Shown here piece after piece: positions 26,716-34,984 of a stretch of DNA of 64,000 nucleotides (its first letter is position 1; every line of letters starts with the position of its first letter). A program made the translations under genes and the position numbers. Under the pieces are notes generated by a model. It ran no database searches. It saw nothing but the letters and a program-made list of their open reading frames with translations, and had not been told where the DNA came from. The stretch is from Kaistia dalseonensis (GTDB lineage: Bacteria; Pseudomonadota; Alphaproteobacteria; Rhizobiales; Kaistiaceae): the NCBI RefSeq assembly GCF_030814715.1, contig NZ_JAUSVO010000005.1, positions 186,001-250,000 on the forward strand, given 5' to 3'.

Positions 26716-27453
26716 ATGAGCCAGACGGCAGTAATGAACCCTGACGAATTCCGCACGGCGCTTGAGAATGCGATCAAGGGCAAGAGCGCGAACAAGTCGC
26801 CTTTTTCGGTGGCCTGGGCGTCGGGCAAGCTCTCGCGCGAGCATTTGTCGCGCTGGGCCGAGAACCACTATCACTATGTCGGCCCCTTCGCCGACTACCT
26901 CGCCTATATCTACGCCCGCATGCCGGAGACCTATGTCGAGGCGAAGGATTTCCTGCTCGCCAACATGTATGAGGAAGAGATCGGCGGCGACCGCCACACC
27001 GACCTGCTGATCCGCTTCGGCGAGGCCTGCGGCACGACCCGCGAACGCATCACTGATACGGAAAACATGTCGGCGACGACGCGCGGCCTGCAGAGCTGGT
27101 GCTATGCGGTGGCGATGCGGGAAGACCCGATCGTGGCCGTGGCCGGCCTGGTCGTCGGACTGGAATCGCAGGTTCCCTCGATCTACCGCAAGCAGACGCC
27201 GACGCTGCGCGACACCTATGGCTTCACGGACGAGGAAGTCGAGTTCTTCGACCTGCACATCGTCTCCGACGAGATCCATGGCGAGCGCGGCTACCAGATC
27301 GTGCTGGAGCATGCGCGCACCGTCGAGATGCAGCAGCGCTGCCTGAAGATCTGCGAGATCGGCGCCCAGATGCGCCTGCTCTACACCACCGCTCTCTACA
27401 ACGACTATGTCGGAGCCGAACTCCCCCTCTCCGAACTCAACCTCGCCGCTTGA
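26716..27453 (+). CDS. Heme-oxygenase-like (PqqC/TenA-fold) putative diiron oxygenase, copy 1
   Basis: A 245-residue all-helical protein of the PqqC/TenA superfamily. Probable metal ligands follow the HDO diiron pattern: a glutamate at 86-88 with H94, E150, and H181-x3-D185-x2-H188. It was once annotated 'TenA regulator', but these ligands and the adjacent ferredoxin genes point to an O2-activating iron enzyme. GAGGAG lies 7 nt before the ATG. It heads a rightward operon with two ferredoxins, a small protein, an aldehyde dehydrogenase, a permease and an ornithine-cyclodeaminase-like enzyme. An identical protein is encoded inversely at 35622-36359; only silent DNA differences are seen. Substrate unknown. 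Confidence 0.82.
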   Translation: MSQTAVMNPDEFRTALENAIKGKSANKSPFSVAWASGKLSREHLSRWAENHYHYVGPFADYLAYIYARMPETYVEAKDFLLANMYEEEIGGDRHTDLLIRFGEACGTTRERITDTENMSATTRGLQSWCYAVAMREDPIVAVAGLVVGLESQVPSIYRKQTPTLRDTYGFTDEEVEFFDLHIVSDEIHGERGYQIVLEHARTVEMQQRCLKICEIGAQMRLLYTTALYNDYVGAELPLSELNLAA

Positions 27454-27468
27454 GGCGCCCCTCACCTT

Positions 27469-27503
27469 CTCCGTCATCCCGGTCTTTCTCTGGGGTGACG
27501 GAG
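27469..27503 (+). terminator. Hairpin between oxygenase copy 1 and ferredoxin 1
   Basis: CTCCGTCA (27469-27476) pairs with TGACGGAG (27496-27503), extended by CCC/GGG. No T-run follows, so it is probably a partial attenuator or processing site within the operon. It resembles GTCATCCC-type intergenic repeats. Confidence 0.45.
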
Positions 27504-27558
27504 AGATGGCCGTGACCCATGGCCGACGACCAATCAATTTGCTGGCGAAAGAGTTCGT

Positions 27559-27849
27559 ATGCCGACTGTGGTGTTTCACAAGAATGGCGAAATCTACCGG
27601 GACGAGGTCAAGGACAACACCAATCTCGTCGTCCGCGCCGGCATCAAGCAGTTCCCGTTTCCGCATCTGAAATATAGCTGCGGCATGGGAAAATGCGCGA
27701 CATGCACCTGCAAGATCCTGAGCGGCGCGGAGCATCTCGCCGCGCCGAACTGGAAAGAGAAAAAGCAGCTCGGCGAAAAGCTCGACCAGGGCTACCGCCT
27801 CGCCTGCCAGCTCTGGATCCACCAGGATATCGAGCTCATGCAGGAATAA
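27559..27849 (+). CDS. [2Fe-2S] plant-type ferredoxin 1
   Basis: A 96-residue ferredoxin. Cluster ligands are C41, C46, C49 (C-x4-C-x2-C in SCGMGKCATC) and C83 (LACQ). The family carries single electrons to oxygenases. It follows the oxygenase gene by 105 nt, separated by a hairpin, and precedes a second, distinct ferredoxin. The two ferredoxins differ strongly outside the ligand loop, so they may serve different redox partners. Electrons probably come from the reductase encoded at 33929-34930. Confidence 0.92.
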   Translation: MPTVVFHKNGEIYRDEVKDNTNLVVRAGIKQFPFPHLKYSCGMGKCATCTCKILSGAEHLAAPNWKEKKQLGEKLDQGYRLACQLWIHQDIELMQE

Positions 27850-27925
27850 CTGGGCGTCACCCGCATCGTCGATGCGGCGAACGCGTCTTGAAGATCACAT
27901 GACAACAACCCGATTGGATCGTGCG

Positions 27926-28219
27926 ATGTATCTCATCCTGACCACCAAGCCCGGACAGTTCAAGACCGAGATCACCGACGGACTGACAGCCGTCGAATCT
28001 TACGACTACATTTTCTACGGCCACAAGCGCGCCAATTTCACCATCGCCGAGATCAAGGATCCGGTCCGGATCACGATCATCGAGGATGCGCCGCCGCGGA
28101 TCGTGAACAAGGTGCCGTCCAAGCTGTTCGAGAAGTTCGAGACGCTGGATGAAGCCCGCCACGAGCTTCATACGCTGACGACCTATGGCAGCATGGACAT
28201 CGAGCTCCGTCCGGCCTGA
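27926..28219 (+). CDS. Small conserved-looking protein of unknown function
   Basis: A 97-residue protein starting MYLILTTKPGQFKTEI; I do not recognise the family. It contains a short beta-rich start, then SYDYIFYGHKRANFTIAEI and a helix FEKFETLDEARHELHTL, with no cysteines and no membrane segment. Being sandwiched between two ferredoxin genes, it may be a coupling or regulatory subunit of the oxygenase, or an accessory factor. GGAT lies about 6 nt before the ATG at 27926; an in-frame ATG at 27899 would add nine residues. Codon use matches the neighbours. Confidence 0.7.
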   Translation: MYLILTTKPGQFKTEITDGLTAVESYDYIFYGHKRANFTIAEIKDPVRITIIEDAPPRIVNKVPSKLFEKFETLDEARHELHTLTTYGSMDIELRPA

Positions 28220-28267
28220 TCGCGGCCTCTTCCCCCACACGACACGCAATGGACTGCCAGCCGGCCC

Positions 28268-28567
28268 ATGATCACGATCACCTTTGTTACCAATGACGGC
28301 AAGACCGCTACCGCGCCGGACAACAGCAACCTCCTGCGCGTCTCGCTGCGCGAGAAGGGCGGCATTCCGTTCAAATGCGGCGGCGGCATCTGCGGCACCT
28401 GCAAGTGCAAGATCGAAGACGGCATCGAGAATACCGACACGATCAAGCCGAAGGAGCGCAAGCACCTGACCGAAGCCGATTTCGCCGCCGGCTATCGCAT
28501 GGCCTGCCAGACCTTCGTCAATGGCGACATCAGCGTCTCCTGGATCCCGCTGGCCGATCGGCGCTAG
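28268..28567 (+). CDS. [2Fe-2S] plant-type ferredoxin 2
   Basis: A 99-residue ferredoxin with ligands C37, C42, C45 (CGGGICGTC) and C80 (MACQ). It resembles the ferredoxin domains found in PaaE-like and Rieske-oxygenase reductases. It is distinct from ferredoxin 1 but clearly in the same operon. Having two separate ferredoxins beside one oxygenase is unusual and suggests either a two-step relay or two client enzymes, for example the oxygenase and an unlinked partner. Confidence 0.92.
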   Translation: MITITFVTNDGKTATAPDNSNLLRVSLREKGGIPFKCGGGICGTCKCKIEDGIENTDTIKPKERKHLTEADFAAGYRMACQTFVNGDISVSWIPLADRR

Positions 28568-28711
28568 GGCATCTTCCCATGCCCCGGCTCTCTGTCTGGC
28601 CGCATTGCTTCATGCAAACCACGATTCCCTGCGCCTGAAACTGCTCCGACGCGGCCCTGCAACGACAGGCGATCGTCCATCGATTGCCGCGCACCACGAA
28701 AGCCCAATGGA

Positions 28712-30166
28712 ATGTCCTATCTGAATTATATCGGCGGCCAGTGGATCGGCGCTGCGAGCGGCGCGACCTTCGAGGACACGAACCCCGCCGATGAGCGCGA
28801 CCTGATCGGCGCCTTTCCCGATTCCGGCGCGGCCGATGTCGCCGCTGCGGTGAGCGCGGTCAAGGCCGCGCGCCCGGCCTGGTCGGCCGCCTCGCCGGAG
28901 GTGCGCGCCGACATCCTCTTCAAGGCCGCCGACATCATGTCGCGCCGAGCCGACGAGATCGCGGCCGAGCTGACGCGCGAAGAGGGCAAGACGATCAACG
29001 AGGCCCGCAACGAGGCCCGCCGCATCGCGGCGAATTTCCGCCTTTATGCGGGCGAGGCGCTGCGCCTCAACGGCGAGACCTATCCGAGCGAGGCTGGACA
29101 GCTGGTGCTCTCCGTCCGCCAGCCGGTCGGCGTTGTCGCCGTGATCACGCCGTGGAATTTCCCGCTCTCCATGGCCGCGCGCAAGATCGCCCCGGCGCTC
29201 GCCGCCGGAAACGGCGTCATCTTCAAGCCGTCCGAGATCACGCCGCTGATGGGCCAGCGGCTCGTCGAGGTGCTGCTCGAGGCAGGACTGCCGGCCAACC
29301 TGATCGCCCTGGTGCAGGGCCGCGGCCCGACCGTCGGCCAGGCGATCACGGCGGAACCCGGCATCGATGCGCTGACCTTCACCGGCTCGTTTGCCGTCGG
29401 CAAGCAGATCGCCGCCTCGCTTTCGACCGACACGCGCTGCCAGCTCGAAATGGGCGGCAAGAACGCGACGGTCGTGCTCGCCGACGCCGATATCGCCAAG
29501 GCAGCGGCAATCATCGAGCGCGGGGCCTTCGGCCTGACGGGCCAGGCCTGCACCGGCACCAGCCGCGTGCTCGTGGCGCGCCCGCTCTATGACGCGCTGG
29601 TCGAAAAGCTCGCCGGCGTCGCCAAGGCGATCAAGGTCGGCCCCGGCACCGCCGACGGCGTCAAGATGGGCCCGCTCGCAACGCGCGGCCAGTATGAGAA
29701 GGTGCTCGCCTATATCGAGATCGCGAAGAGCGAAGGCGCTCGGATCGTGACCGGCGGCGAGGCATTGCGCGAGAGCGGCGACGACGCGCTCGCCCATGGC
29801 TATTTCGTCAGCCCCGCCGTCATCGCCGATCTCCCGGCCGACAGCCGCCTGATGCGCGAAGAAATCTTCGGTCCGGTGGTCGCGATCCGCGCGATCGATT
29901 CGCTCGACGAGGCGATCGCGCTGGCCGACGAGACCGAATATGGCCTCGCCGTCTCGCTGGTGACCAACGACCTGAACGCCGTGATGCGGTTCACGCGCGA
30001 AACGCAACACGGGATCATCAAAGTCAACAGCCCGACAACGGGTGTTTCCTTGAACGCGCCCTTTGGCGGCTTCAAGCATTCGAGCAACCAGGCGGCCAAG
30101 GAACAGGGCGGCGCCAACGTCATGGACTTCTACAGCCGCATCAAGACGGTCTATCTCGGCGCGTAG
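28712..30166 (+). CDS. Aldehyde dehydrogenase (2-oxoglutarate semialdehyde / succinate semialdehyde type)
   Basis: A 484-residue NAD(P)-dependent aldehyde dehydrogenase. VVAVITPWNFPLSMAARKI marks the cofactor region, E246 lies in LEMGGK and the catalytic C280 in GLTGQACTG. The C-terminal GIIKVNSPTTGVSLNAPFGG with KHSSNQ is typical of 2-oxoglutarate (2,5-dioxovalerate) semialdehyde dehydrogenases, although related enzymes take succinate or glutarate semialdehyde. It oxidises an aldehyde to the acid, which would feed the TCA cycle. It is the fifth gene of the oxygenase-ferredoxin operon. Confidence 0.9.
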   Translation: MSYLNYIGGQWIGAASGATFEDTNPADERDLIGAFPDSGAADVAAAVSAVKAARPAWSAASPEVRADILFKAADIMSRRADEIAAELTREEGKTINEARNEARRIAANFRLYAGEALRLNGETYPSEAGQLVLSVRQPVGVVAVITPWNFPLSMAARKIAPALAAGNGVIFKPSEITPLMGQRLVEVLLEAGLPANLIALVQGRGPTVGQAITAEPGIDALTFTGSFAVGKQIAASLSTDTRCQLEMGGKNATVVLADADIAKAAAIIERGAFGLTGQACTGTSRVLVARPLYDALVEKLAGVAKAIKVGPGTADGVKMGPLATRGQYEKVLAYIEIAKSEGARIVTGGEALRESGDDALAHGYFVSPAVIADLPADSRLMREEIFGPVVAIRAIDSLDEAIALADETEYGLAVSLVTNDLNAVMRFTRETQHGIIKVNSPTTGVSLNAPFGGFKHSSNQAAKEQGGANVMDFYSRIKTVYLGA

Positions 30167-30171
30167 CGATC

Positions 30172-30930
30172 ATGCAGAGCCTGCCGTTCCTGTTGCCGGA
30201 AGGCTTTGCCTGGGGCCATTTTGCCGGCAGCGCGGCCATGGTCTTCGTCGCGGCCCTGCTGCAAGGCATAGGCGGGCTCGGCTTTGCCATGGTTTCGGCG
30301 CCGCTCGCGGTGCTGTTCTTCCCCGAGCTAGCGCCTGGCCCGTTGCTGGTGCTCGGCGCCGGCCTCGCTCTGCTCGGGCTCCTGCGTGAGCGCAGCGAAA
30401 TTGACTGGCCCGCCGCCGGCACCCTGATGGCCGGCCGGATCGGCGGAACACTGGTCGCCGGCGCGACGCTGACGATCCTGCCGACGACGCTGTTCTCGAT
30501 CGTCTTCGCCTTGCTGATCCTGACCGGCGTGACCTTCAGCCTGAGCGGCTGGCGGGTCGAGGCGACGCGGCCGAACATGATGCTCGCCGGCCTCGCTTCC
30601 GGCCTGATGGGCACGATCACATCGTCGGGCGCCCCACCCTTCGCGATCGTCATGCAGCATGTGGCCCCGGCCCGCCTGCGGGCGACGCTCTCCTGCGTGT
30701 TCTTCTTCGGCGCCATCCTGTCGCTGTTGATGCTCGCGATCGTCGGCCGCTTCAGCACGGCCCAGCTCTGGCTGGGGTTGATGCTGTTTCCCTTGATGAT
30801 TCTGGGCTTCATCGCCTCGAATCCGCTGACGCGCCTCTTTTCCCGCGAAGCCGTTCGCATGATGCTGTTGACGCTTTCCGCGCTCGGCGCGATCGGTATT
30901 CTCGTGCGGAGTTGGGTGCTCTGGTCCTGA
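30172..30930 (+). CDS. TauE/SafE family membrane permease
   Basis: A 252-residue integral membrane protein with about eight helices and two weakly repeated halves. The first half contains ALLQGIGGLGFAMVSAPL, the second SGLMGTITSSGAPPFAIVM; these GxxGxxxP-like repeats are characteristic of the TauE/SafE (DUF81) family. Members export or import sulfite, sulfoacetate or small organic acids. It starts 5 nt after the aldehyde dehydrogenase stop, so it is co-translated and may move a pathway product or substrate. Substrate not determinable. Confidence 0.86.
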   Translation: MQSLPFLLPEGFAWGHFAGSAAMVFVAALLQGIGGLGFAMVSAPLAVLFFPELAPGPLLVLGAGLALLGLLRERSEIDWPAAGTLMAGRIGGTLVAGATLTILPTTLFSIVFALLILTGVTFSLSGWRVEATRPNMMLAGLASGLMGTITSSGAPPFAIVMQHVAPARLRATLSCVFFFGAILSLLMLAIVGRFSTAQLWLGLMLFPLMILGFIASNPLTRLFSREAVRMMLLTLSALGAIGILVRSWVLWS

Positions 30931-30967
30931 ACGACCGGCGGCTCCGCATTCGACTGAAAGGACTTCC

Positions 30968-31882
30968 GTGCTCCACATCACCGACGACATGGTCGCCGAA
31001 GCCGTCACCATTGCCGAGGCGCAGGCCGTGATGCGCGACGCCTTCGAGAGCTTCGGACGCGGACGAGCCTCCATGCAAGAGCGCATCCGCACGGAGGCCG
31101 GCGGCGTCAAGCTCTCGACGCTCGGCGCTGTGATCCCGGATCTGGGCGTTACGGGGGCCAAGGTCTACACGACGATTGCCGGCCAGTTCTCCTTCGCGAT
31201 CTCGCTCTTTTCGACGGAGGACGGACGGCCGCTCGCCTCGCTCGAGGCGAACGCGATCACCCGGCTGCGCACGCCTGCCTGTTCGGTCCTGGCCGCACGC
31301 CACCTCGCCCGCGCTGACAGCCGGCGCCTCGCGCTGTTCGGCACCGGCGTCCAGGGCCGTGCCCATGCGATCCAGATGGCGAGCGCCTATCCGCTCGCGG
31401 AGATCCTGATCGTTTCCTCGCATCCGAACGCGATGGTCGCCGAAGCCATCGCGACCGAAAGCGGCGTCGCTGCCCGACTCGCCTCGGCGGAGGAGGCGGT
31501 CGCCAATGCGGATATCATCGTCACGGCTTCGCGCAGCAAGACAGCGCTCTTTGATGGGTCGTGGCTGCAGCCGGGAACGTTCATTTCGGCTGTGGGATCG
31601 AGCCTACCCAATACGCGAGAACTCGACGATCTGACGCTCGCCCGTTCATCGATCATCGCGGTGGAATGGCGGCCCCAAAGCCTGCGCGAGGCCGGCGATC
31701 TCGTGCTCGGCGCCCGATCCGCGCTGCCGGACGAGAAGATCGCAGAGCTCGGCGAACTCGTAACGGCACAGAAGGCGGGACGCACCGACCCGACGGAAAT
31801 CACACTCTACAAATCGGTCGGCGTCGGCCTCGAGGACATAGCGCTCGCCGGCCTTGCCTACCGAAAGATCGTCGGCGCCTGA
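30968..31882 (+). CDS. Ornithine cyclodeaminase / mu-crystallin family protein
   Basis: A 304-residue NAD(P)-binding enzyme of the OCD/mu-crystallin family. The substrate part has GGVKLSTLGAVIPDLGVTGAKVY, and the Rossmann motif is ALFGTGVQGRAHA (about residues 117-129), followed by the TASRSKTALFDGSWLQPGT region. Family members include ornithine cyclodeaminase, alanine dehydrogenase, ketimine reductase and opine-type dehydrogenases, all acting on amino or imino acids. GTG start at 30968 has AAAGGA 6 nt upstream. It is the last gene of the operon and implies a nitrogen-containing intermediate. Confidence 0.85.
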   Translation: MLHITDDMVAEAVTIAEAQAVMRDAFESFGRGRASMQERIRTEAGGVKLSTLGAVIPDLGVTGAKVYTTIAGQFSFAISLFSTEDGRPLASLEANAITRLRTPACSVLAARHLARADSRRLALFGTGVQGRAHAIQMASAYPLAEILIVSSHPNAMVAEAIATESGVAARLASAEEAVANADIIVTASRSKTALFDGSWLQPGTFISAVGSSLPNTRELDDLTLARSSIIAVEWRPQSLREAGDLVLGARSALPDEKIAELGELVTAQKAGRTDPTEITLYKSVGVGLEDIALAGLAYRKIVGA

Positions 31883-31889
31883 AGGCGGT

Positions 31890-32534
31890 TCAACCGTCCT
31901 GCGGTATCTGGGCGGCGTTATAGACATGGCGGGCCGCGAGCAGCGCCGCAAGCTCGGCGTCACCATCAATGACGGCCCGCAGGATCGCAGCGTGTTCCTG
32001 CCAGTTCTGCTTGCCGCGATGGCGGCTGATCGGTGCGAACAGCATGGCAGTCCGGTCGCGCAACGAGCGGATCATGTCCTGAAGGACAGAGTTCCCGCCA
32101 ATATTGCCGAGCGCCTCATGGAAGCGAAAATTCTGCTGCGAGAGCTGAATCGCATCTTCGCTCTCCGAAATGCCGGCGCCTTCGTCGAGAATCTGCTGCA
32201 GCTCGGCGATCTGGCTCGGATCATGGCGCTTGGCCGCGAGCTTGGCATTCAGCGCTTCCAGCGTGGCACGAACCTCAACCAATTCGCGCTTCTGCTCTTC
32301 GGTAAAGGTCGTGACCGACGCGCCGCGACGCGGTTCGATCGTCACCAGGCCCTCGGCCGCCAGTTCACGCAGCGCCTCACGCACGGGCATGCGCGAAACA
32401 CCGAGCTCCTCGGAGAGCTTGCCTTCGATCAACCGTTCGCCGAGCGGGATATCGCCCGAGAGAATGCGCTCCCGGAGAGCGGCGGTGACGAGTTTAGTCA
32501 GCGGGGCGTGGGTTGCCCCCAGAGCGATATTCAT
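31890..32534 (-). CDS. GntR family regulator (FCD domain)
   Basis: A 214-residue regulator. The winged helix-turn-helix is at residues 12-75 (LVTAALRERILSGDIPLGERL, LSEELGVSRMPVREALREL, GLVTIEPRRGASV), and an FCD helical domain follows, with histidine FHEAL and HAAILRAV. It is convergent with the cyclodeaminase-like gene and divergent from the M20 amidohydrolase, so it probably controls the latter. It is the second regulator type in the island besides MarR. Confidence 0.88.
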   Translation of the reverse strand: MNIALGATHAPLTKLVTAALRERILSGDIPLGERLIEGKLSEELGVSRMPVREALRELAAEGLVTIEPRRGASVTTFTEEQKRELVEVRATLEALNAKLAAKRHDPSQIAELQQILDEGAGISESEDAIQLSQQNFRFHEALGNIGGNSVLQDMIRSLRDRTAMLFAPISRHRGKQNWQEHAAILRAVIDGDAELAALLAARHVYNAAQIPQDG

Positions 32535-32762
32535 GATCCTACTGCCTCGGCGGCCCTTGCAAGCGCGGGCTCGGAAACGGTCCGCCCGACGGGTCTATTT
32601 CGCGATTGGATACAGAATGCAAGACCCTACTATGACATAGCCGATTCAGCATCGCCGCGCCATGCCACCAGCCCGGTGGCTGGTGTCGCAGGCGAGCCTC
32701 GGCCGTTTGTGGCGAGGTTACGAAACCGCCGGCTACCGTCGATGGCGGCCCCGAAGGATATG

Positions 32763-33920
32763 ATGAACGCTCCTGATATCGCCACGCTCACGGATTTTCG
32801 CCACGAGTTGCACCGCCATCCTGAGGTCTCCGGCGAAGAAGTCGAGACAGCGCGACGGGTTGCCGGTTTCATCGAAACGGCGGGGCCAGATCTCCTGTTG
32901 ACGGGACTTGGTGGCCATGGCGTCGCGGCGATCTTCGCCGGGGCGGAGCCCGGTCCAACGCTGCTGATTCGTTCCGAACTCGACGCCCTGCCGATCGAGG
33001 AGCTGAGTCATGCCGTCTACCGTTCGACGATTCCGGGCAAGGGTCATCTCTGTGGCCATGACGGGCACAGCAGCATATTGGCCGGACTCGCGCTCGAACT
33101 CGGACGCATGCGCCCGGCGAGAGGCCGCATCGTGCTGCTGTTCCAGCCTGCCGAGGAGGATGGTTCCGGCGCGGCGGCCGTGATCGCGGATCCGCGCTTC
33201 GACCAGATCCGTCCCGAACTGGCGCTGGCGTTGCACAACATGCCGGGACTTCCGTTCGGTGTCGCCGCGCTCGACGAGGGGCCATTCGCCTGCGCCTCGG
33301 CCGGCCTGCGGATCACGCTTGCGGGCAGAACCGCACATGCCTCCATGCCCGAGACAGGCCTTTCCCCACTGCAGGCCGTCTCGCGGCTATTGCCGGCGCT
33401 GACGGCGCTTGGCAGCGGCGCGCCGCTCGGCCCGGGTTTTTCGCTGGCGACCGTGACGCATGCACGAATGGGCGAGCCGACATTTGGTGTCGCCCCCGGC
33501 AGCGCCGAGATCCGCGTGACACTTCGTGCCATCACCAATGAGGACATGGCCAGTCTGATGGCGCGAGCGGAGGCCCTGGCAACCAACATCGCCAACGAAG
33601 AAGGCCTCGGTGTCTCGTTCAGCCATCACGATGCGTTCGACGCTTGCTTCAACGCCCCGGAGGCGACGGCGCTCCTGCGCCGTGCCCTGACCGATGCCGG
33701 CGTTCCGATCGTGACGACCGGACTGCCGATGCGGGCATCCGAGGACTTTGGCCGTTTCAGCCGCATCTGCCCGACGGCGATGTTCCTGCTCGGCGCTGGC
33801 GTGGATCGTCCGGCTCTGCACAATCCGGACTATGACTTCGTCGATGCCCTGATTCCGATCGGTATCGACGTGTTCTTGCGCGCCATCCGAACTACGCTCG
33901 GCGGCAGCGCGACCAAATAG
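32763..33920 (+). CDS. M20 family amidohydrolase (hippurate / N-acyl amino acid hydrolase-like)
   Basis: A 385-residue zinc-dependent amidohydrolase of the M20D group. FRHELHRHPEVSGEE starts the fold; metal-site motifs are LCGHDGHSSIL, PAEEDGSGA and LHNMPG, and the lid domain begins RITLAGRTAHASMPE. Such enzymes cleave N-acyl amino acids (hippurate, indoleacetyl-amino acids). AAGGA lies 4 nt before ATG 32763; in-frame ATGs at 32760 and 32742 are alternatives. Near the Ggt-like amidase, it gives the island a second amide-cleaving activity. The regulator is probably the divergent GntR protein. Confidence 0.88.
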   Translation: MNAPDIATLTDFRHELHRHPEVSGEEVETARRVAGFIETAGPDLLLTGLGGHGVAAIFAGAEPGPTLLIRSELDALPIEELSHAVYRSTIPGKGHLCGHDGHSSILAGLALELGRMRPARGRIVLLFQPAEEDGSGAAAVIADPRFDQIRPELALALHNMPGLPFGVAALDEGPFACASAGLRITLAGRTAHASMPETGLSPLQAVSRLLPALTALGSGAPLGPGFSLATVTHARMGEPTFGVAPGSAEIRVTLRAITNEDMASLMARAEALATNIANEEGLGVSFSHHDAFDACFNAPEATALLRRALTDAGVPIVTTGLPMRASEDFGRFSRICPTAMFLLGAGVDRPALHNPDYDFVDALIPIGIDVFLRAIRTTLGGSATK

Positions 33921-33928
33921 AGGTCCGT

Positions 33929-34930
33929 TCAGCGATTGTGCTGAAACAGAAAGCTGTCGGCGTAGATGTGATTGGCGCTCGCGCCCTTGGCCAGGAACTC
34001 GCTCTTGGCGGCTGCAACCATTTCGGGCGAGCCGCAGAGATAGATCGCATAATCCGACAGGTCGTCTATGTCCTCGAGAACGGCCTGCTGGACATAGCCG
34101 CGCCGGCCTTGCCAGCCTTCGCCGGCGCGCGACAGGACCGGCACATACTGGAACTCGTAGAGCCGCTCGCCCCAGGCAGGGATGTCGTGGTGGAGATAGA
34201 GATCGCCCTCGGTGCGCATGCCCCAATAGAGCGCGACGGGCGGACAATCCGGATCGTCCATCAGTGATTCGATCATGCTCTTGATCGGCGCGAGACCCGT
34301 GCCGGTCGCCACCATGAGCATGGGCCGGTAGTCTTCCTTGCGCAGGAAGAAGGCCCCATGGGGCAGTTCGACATCGAGCGTGTCGCCGGGCTTGAGCGCG
34401 GCGAGGCGGGCCTGTGTGAAACTGCCGCCCGGGATGCGGCGGATATGAAGGTCGATCAGGCCCGCGGCAGGCTGCGAGGCCATGGAGAAGGAACGTGGCG
34501 CGCCGTCGTCCGTGAGTATGTTGACGTATTGACCCGGCAGATAGGTGAATTCCGTGTCGTCGGGCAGTTCGAGCACCAGGTGCACGACGTCATTGCTGAG
34601 CGCCTCGATGGACTTGACCGTCGCGCGATGCAGTTCGGGGGTCGGCCGCGTCGACGGCAGCACCTCGGCGCTCGCCACGATGTCGCTGGTGGGCGTCGCC
34701 TGGCAGGCCAGGGCGAACCCCTCGCTCTCCTCTTCGGGCGAAAGCCCCATGGGTTCACCGGCATAGGCGACACCGCCTTCCACCAGCTTGAAGCGACATG
34801 AACCGCATGTGCCCGTCTTGCAATCATGTGGCAGGTTGACCTCGGCGCGAAGGGCCGCGGCGAGGATCGATTCATGCGGCTCGACGTCGAAAGCGATCAG
34901 GCTTTCGATGAGCGTCACGCGGTGCGACAA
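33929..34930 (-). CDS. NAD(P)H-ferredoxin reductase with N-terminal [2Fe-2S] domain (BenC/CDP-6-deoxyglucoseen reductase type)
   Basis: A 333-residue electron-transfer protein. An N-terminal plant-type ferredoxin domain with CKTGTCGSC and ALACQ is followed by an FAD-binding domain (about 100-200; PRSFSMASQP is the flavin-binding RxxS motif) and an NAD(P)-binding domain (MLMVATGTGLAPIKSMIE; YLCGSPEMV). Enzymes of this kind supply electrons to aromatic-ring or diiron oxygenases. It is the last gene of the operon headed by oxygenase copy 2. The start is assigned as TTG at 34930; no strong ribosome site is visible, and GTG at 34918 is an alternative. It converges on the amidohydrolase. Confidence 0.9.
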   Translation of the reverse strand: MSHRVTLIESLIAFDVEPHESILAAALRAEVNLPHDCKTGTCGSCRFKLVEGGVAYAGEPMGLSPEEESEGFALACQATPTSDIVASAEVLPSTRPTPELHRATVKSIEALSNDVVHLVLELPDDTEFTYLPGQYVNILTDDGAPRSFSMASQPAAGLIDLHIRRIPGGSFTQARLAALKPGDTLDVELPHGAFFLRKEDYRPMLMVATGTGLAPIKSMIESLMDDPDCPPVALYWGMRTEGDLYLHHDIPAWGERLYEFQYVPVLSRAGEGWQGRRGYVQQAVLEDIDDLSDYAIYLCGSPEMVAAAKSEFLAKGASANHIYADSFLFQHNR

Positions 34931-34984
34931 GGGACACCCGTCAATTGTGCGGTGAAAAGAACGAAGAGCGGTGATCGACCCCTC

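Noticed and set aside
26716-27453. Annotating the duplicated protein as a TenA thiaminase or as PqqC itself
   Set aside because: No thiamine or pqqABDE genes are nearby, and the conserved His/Glu/Asp set plus ferredoxins fit an iron-dependent oxygenase better.
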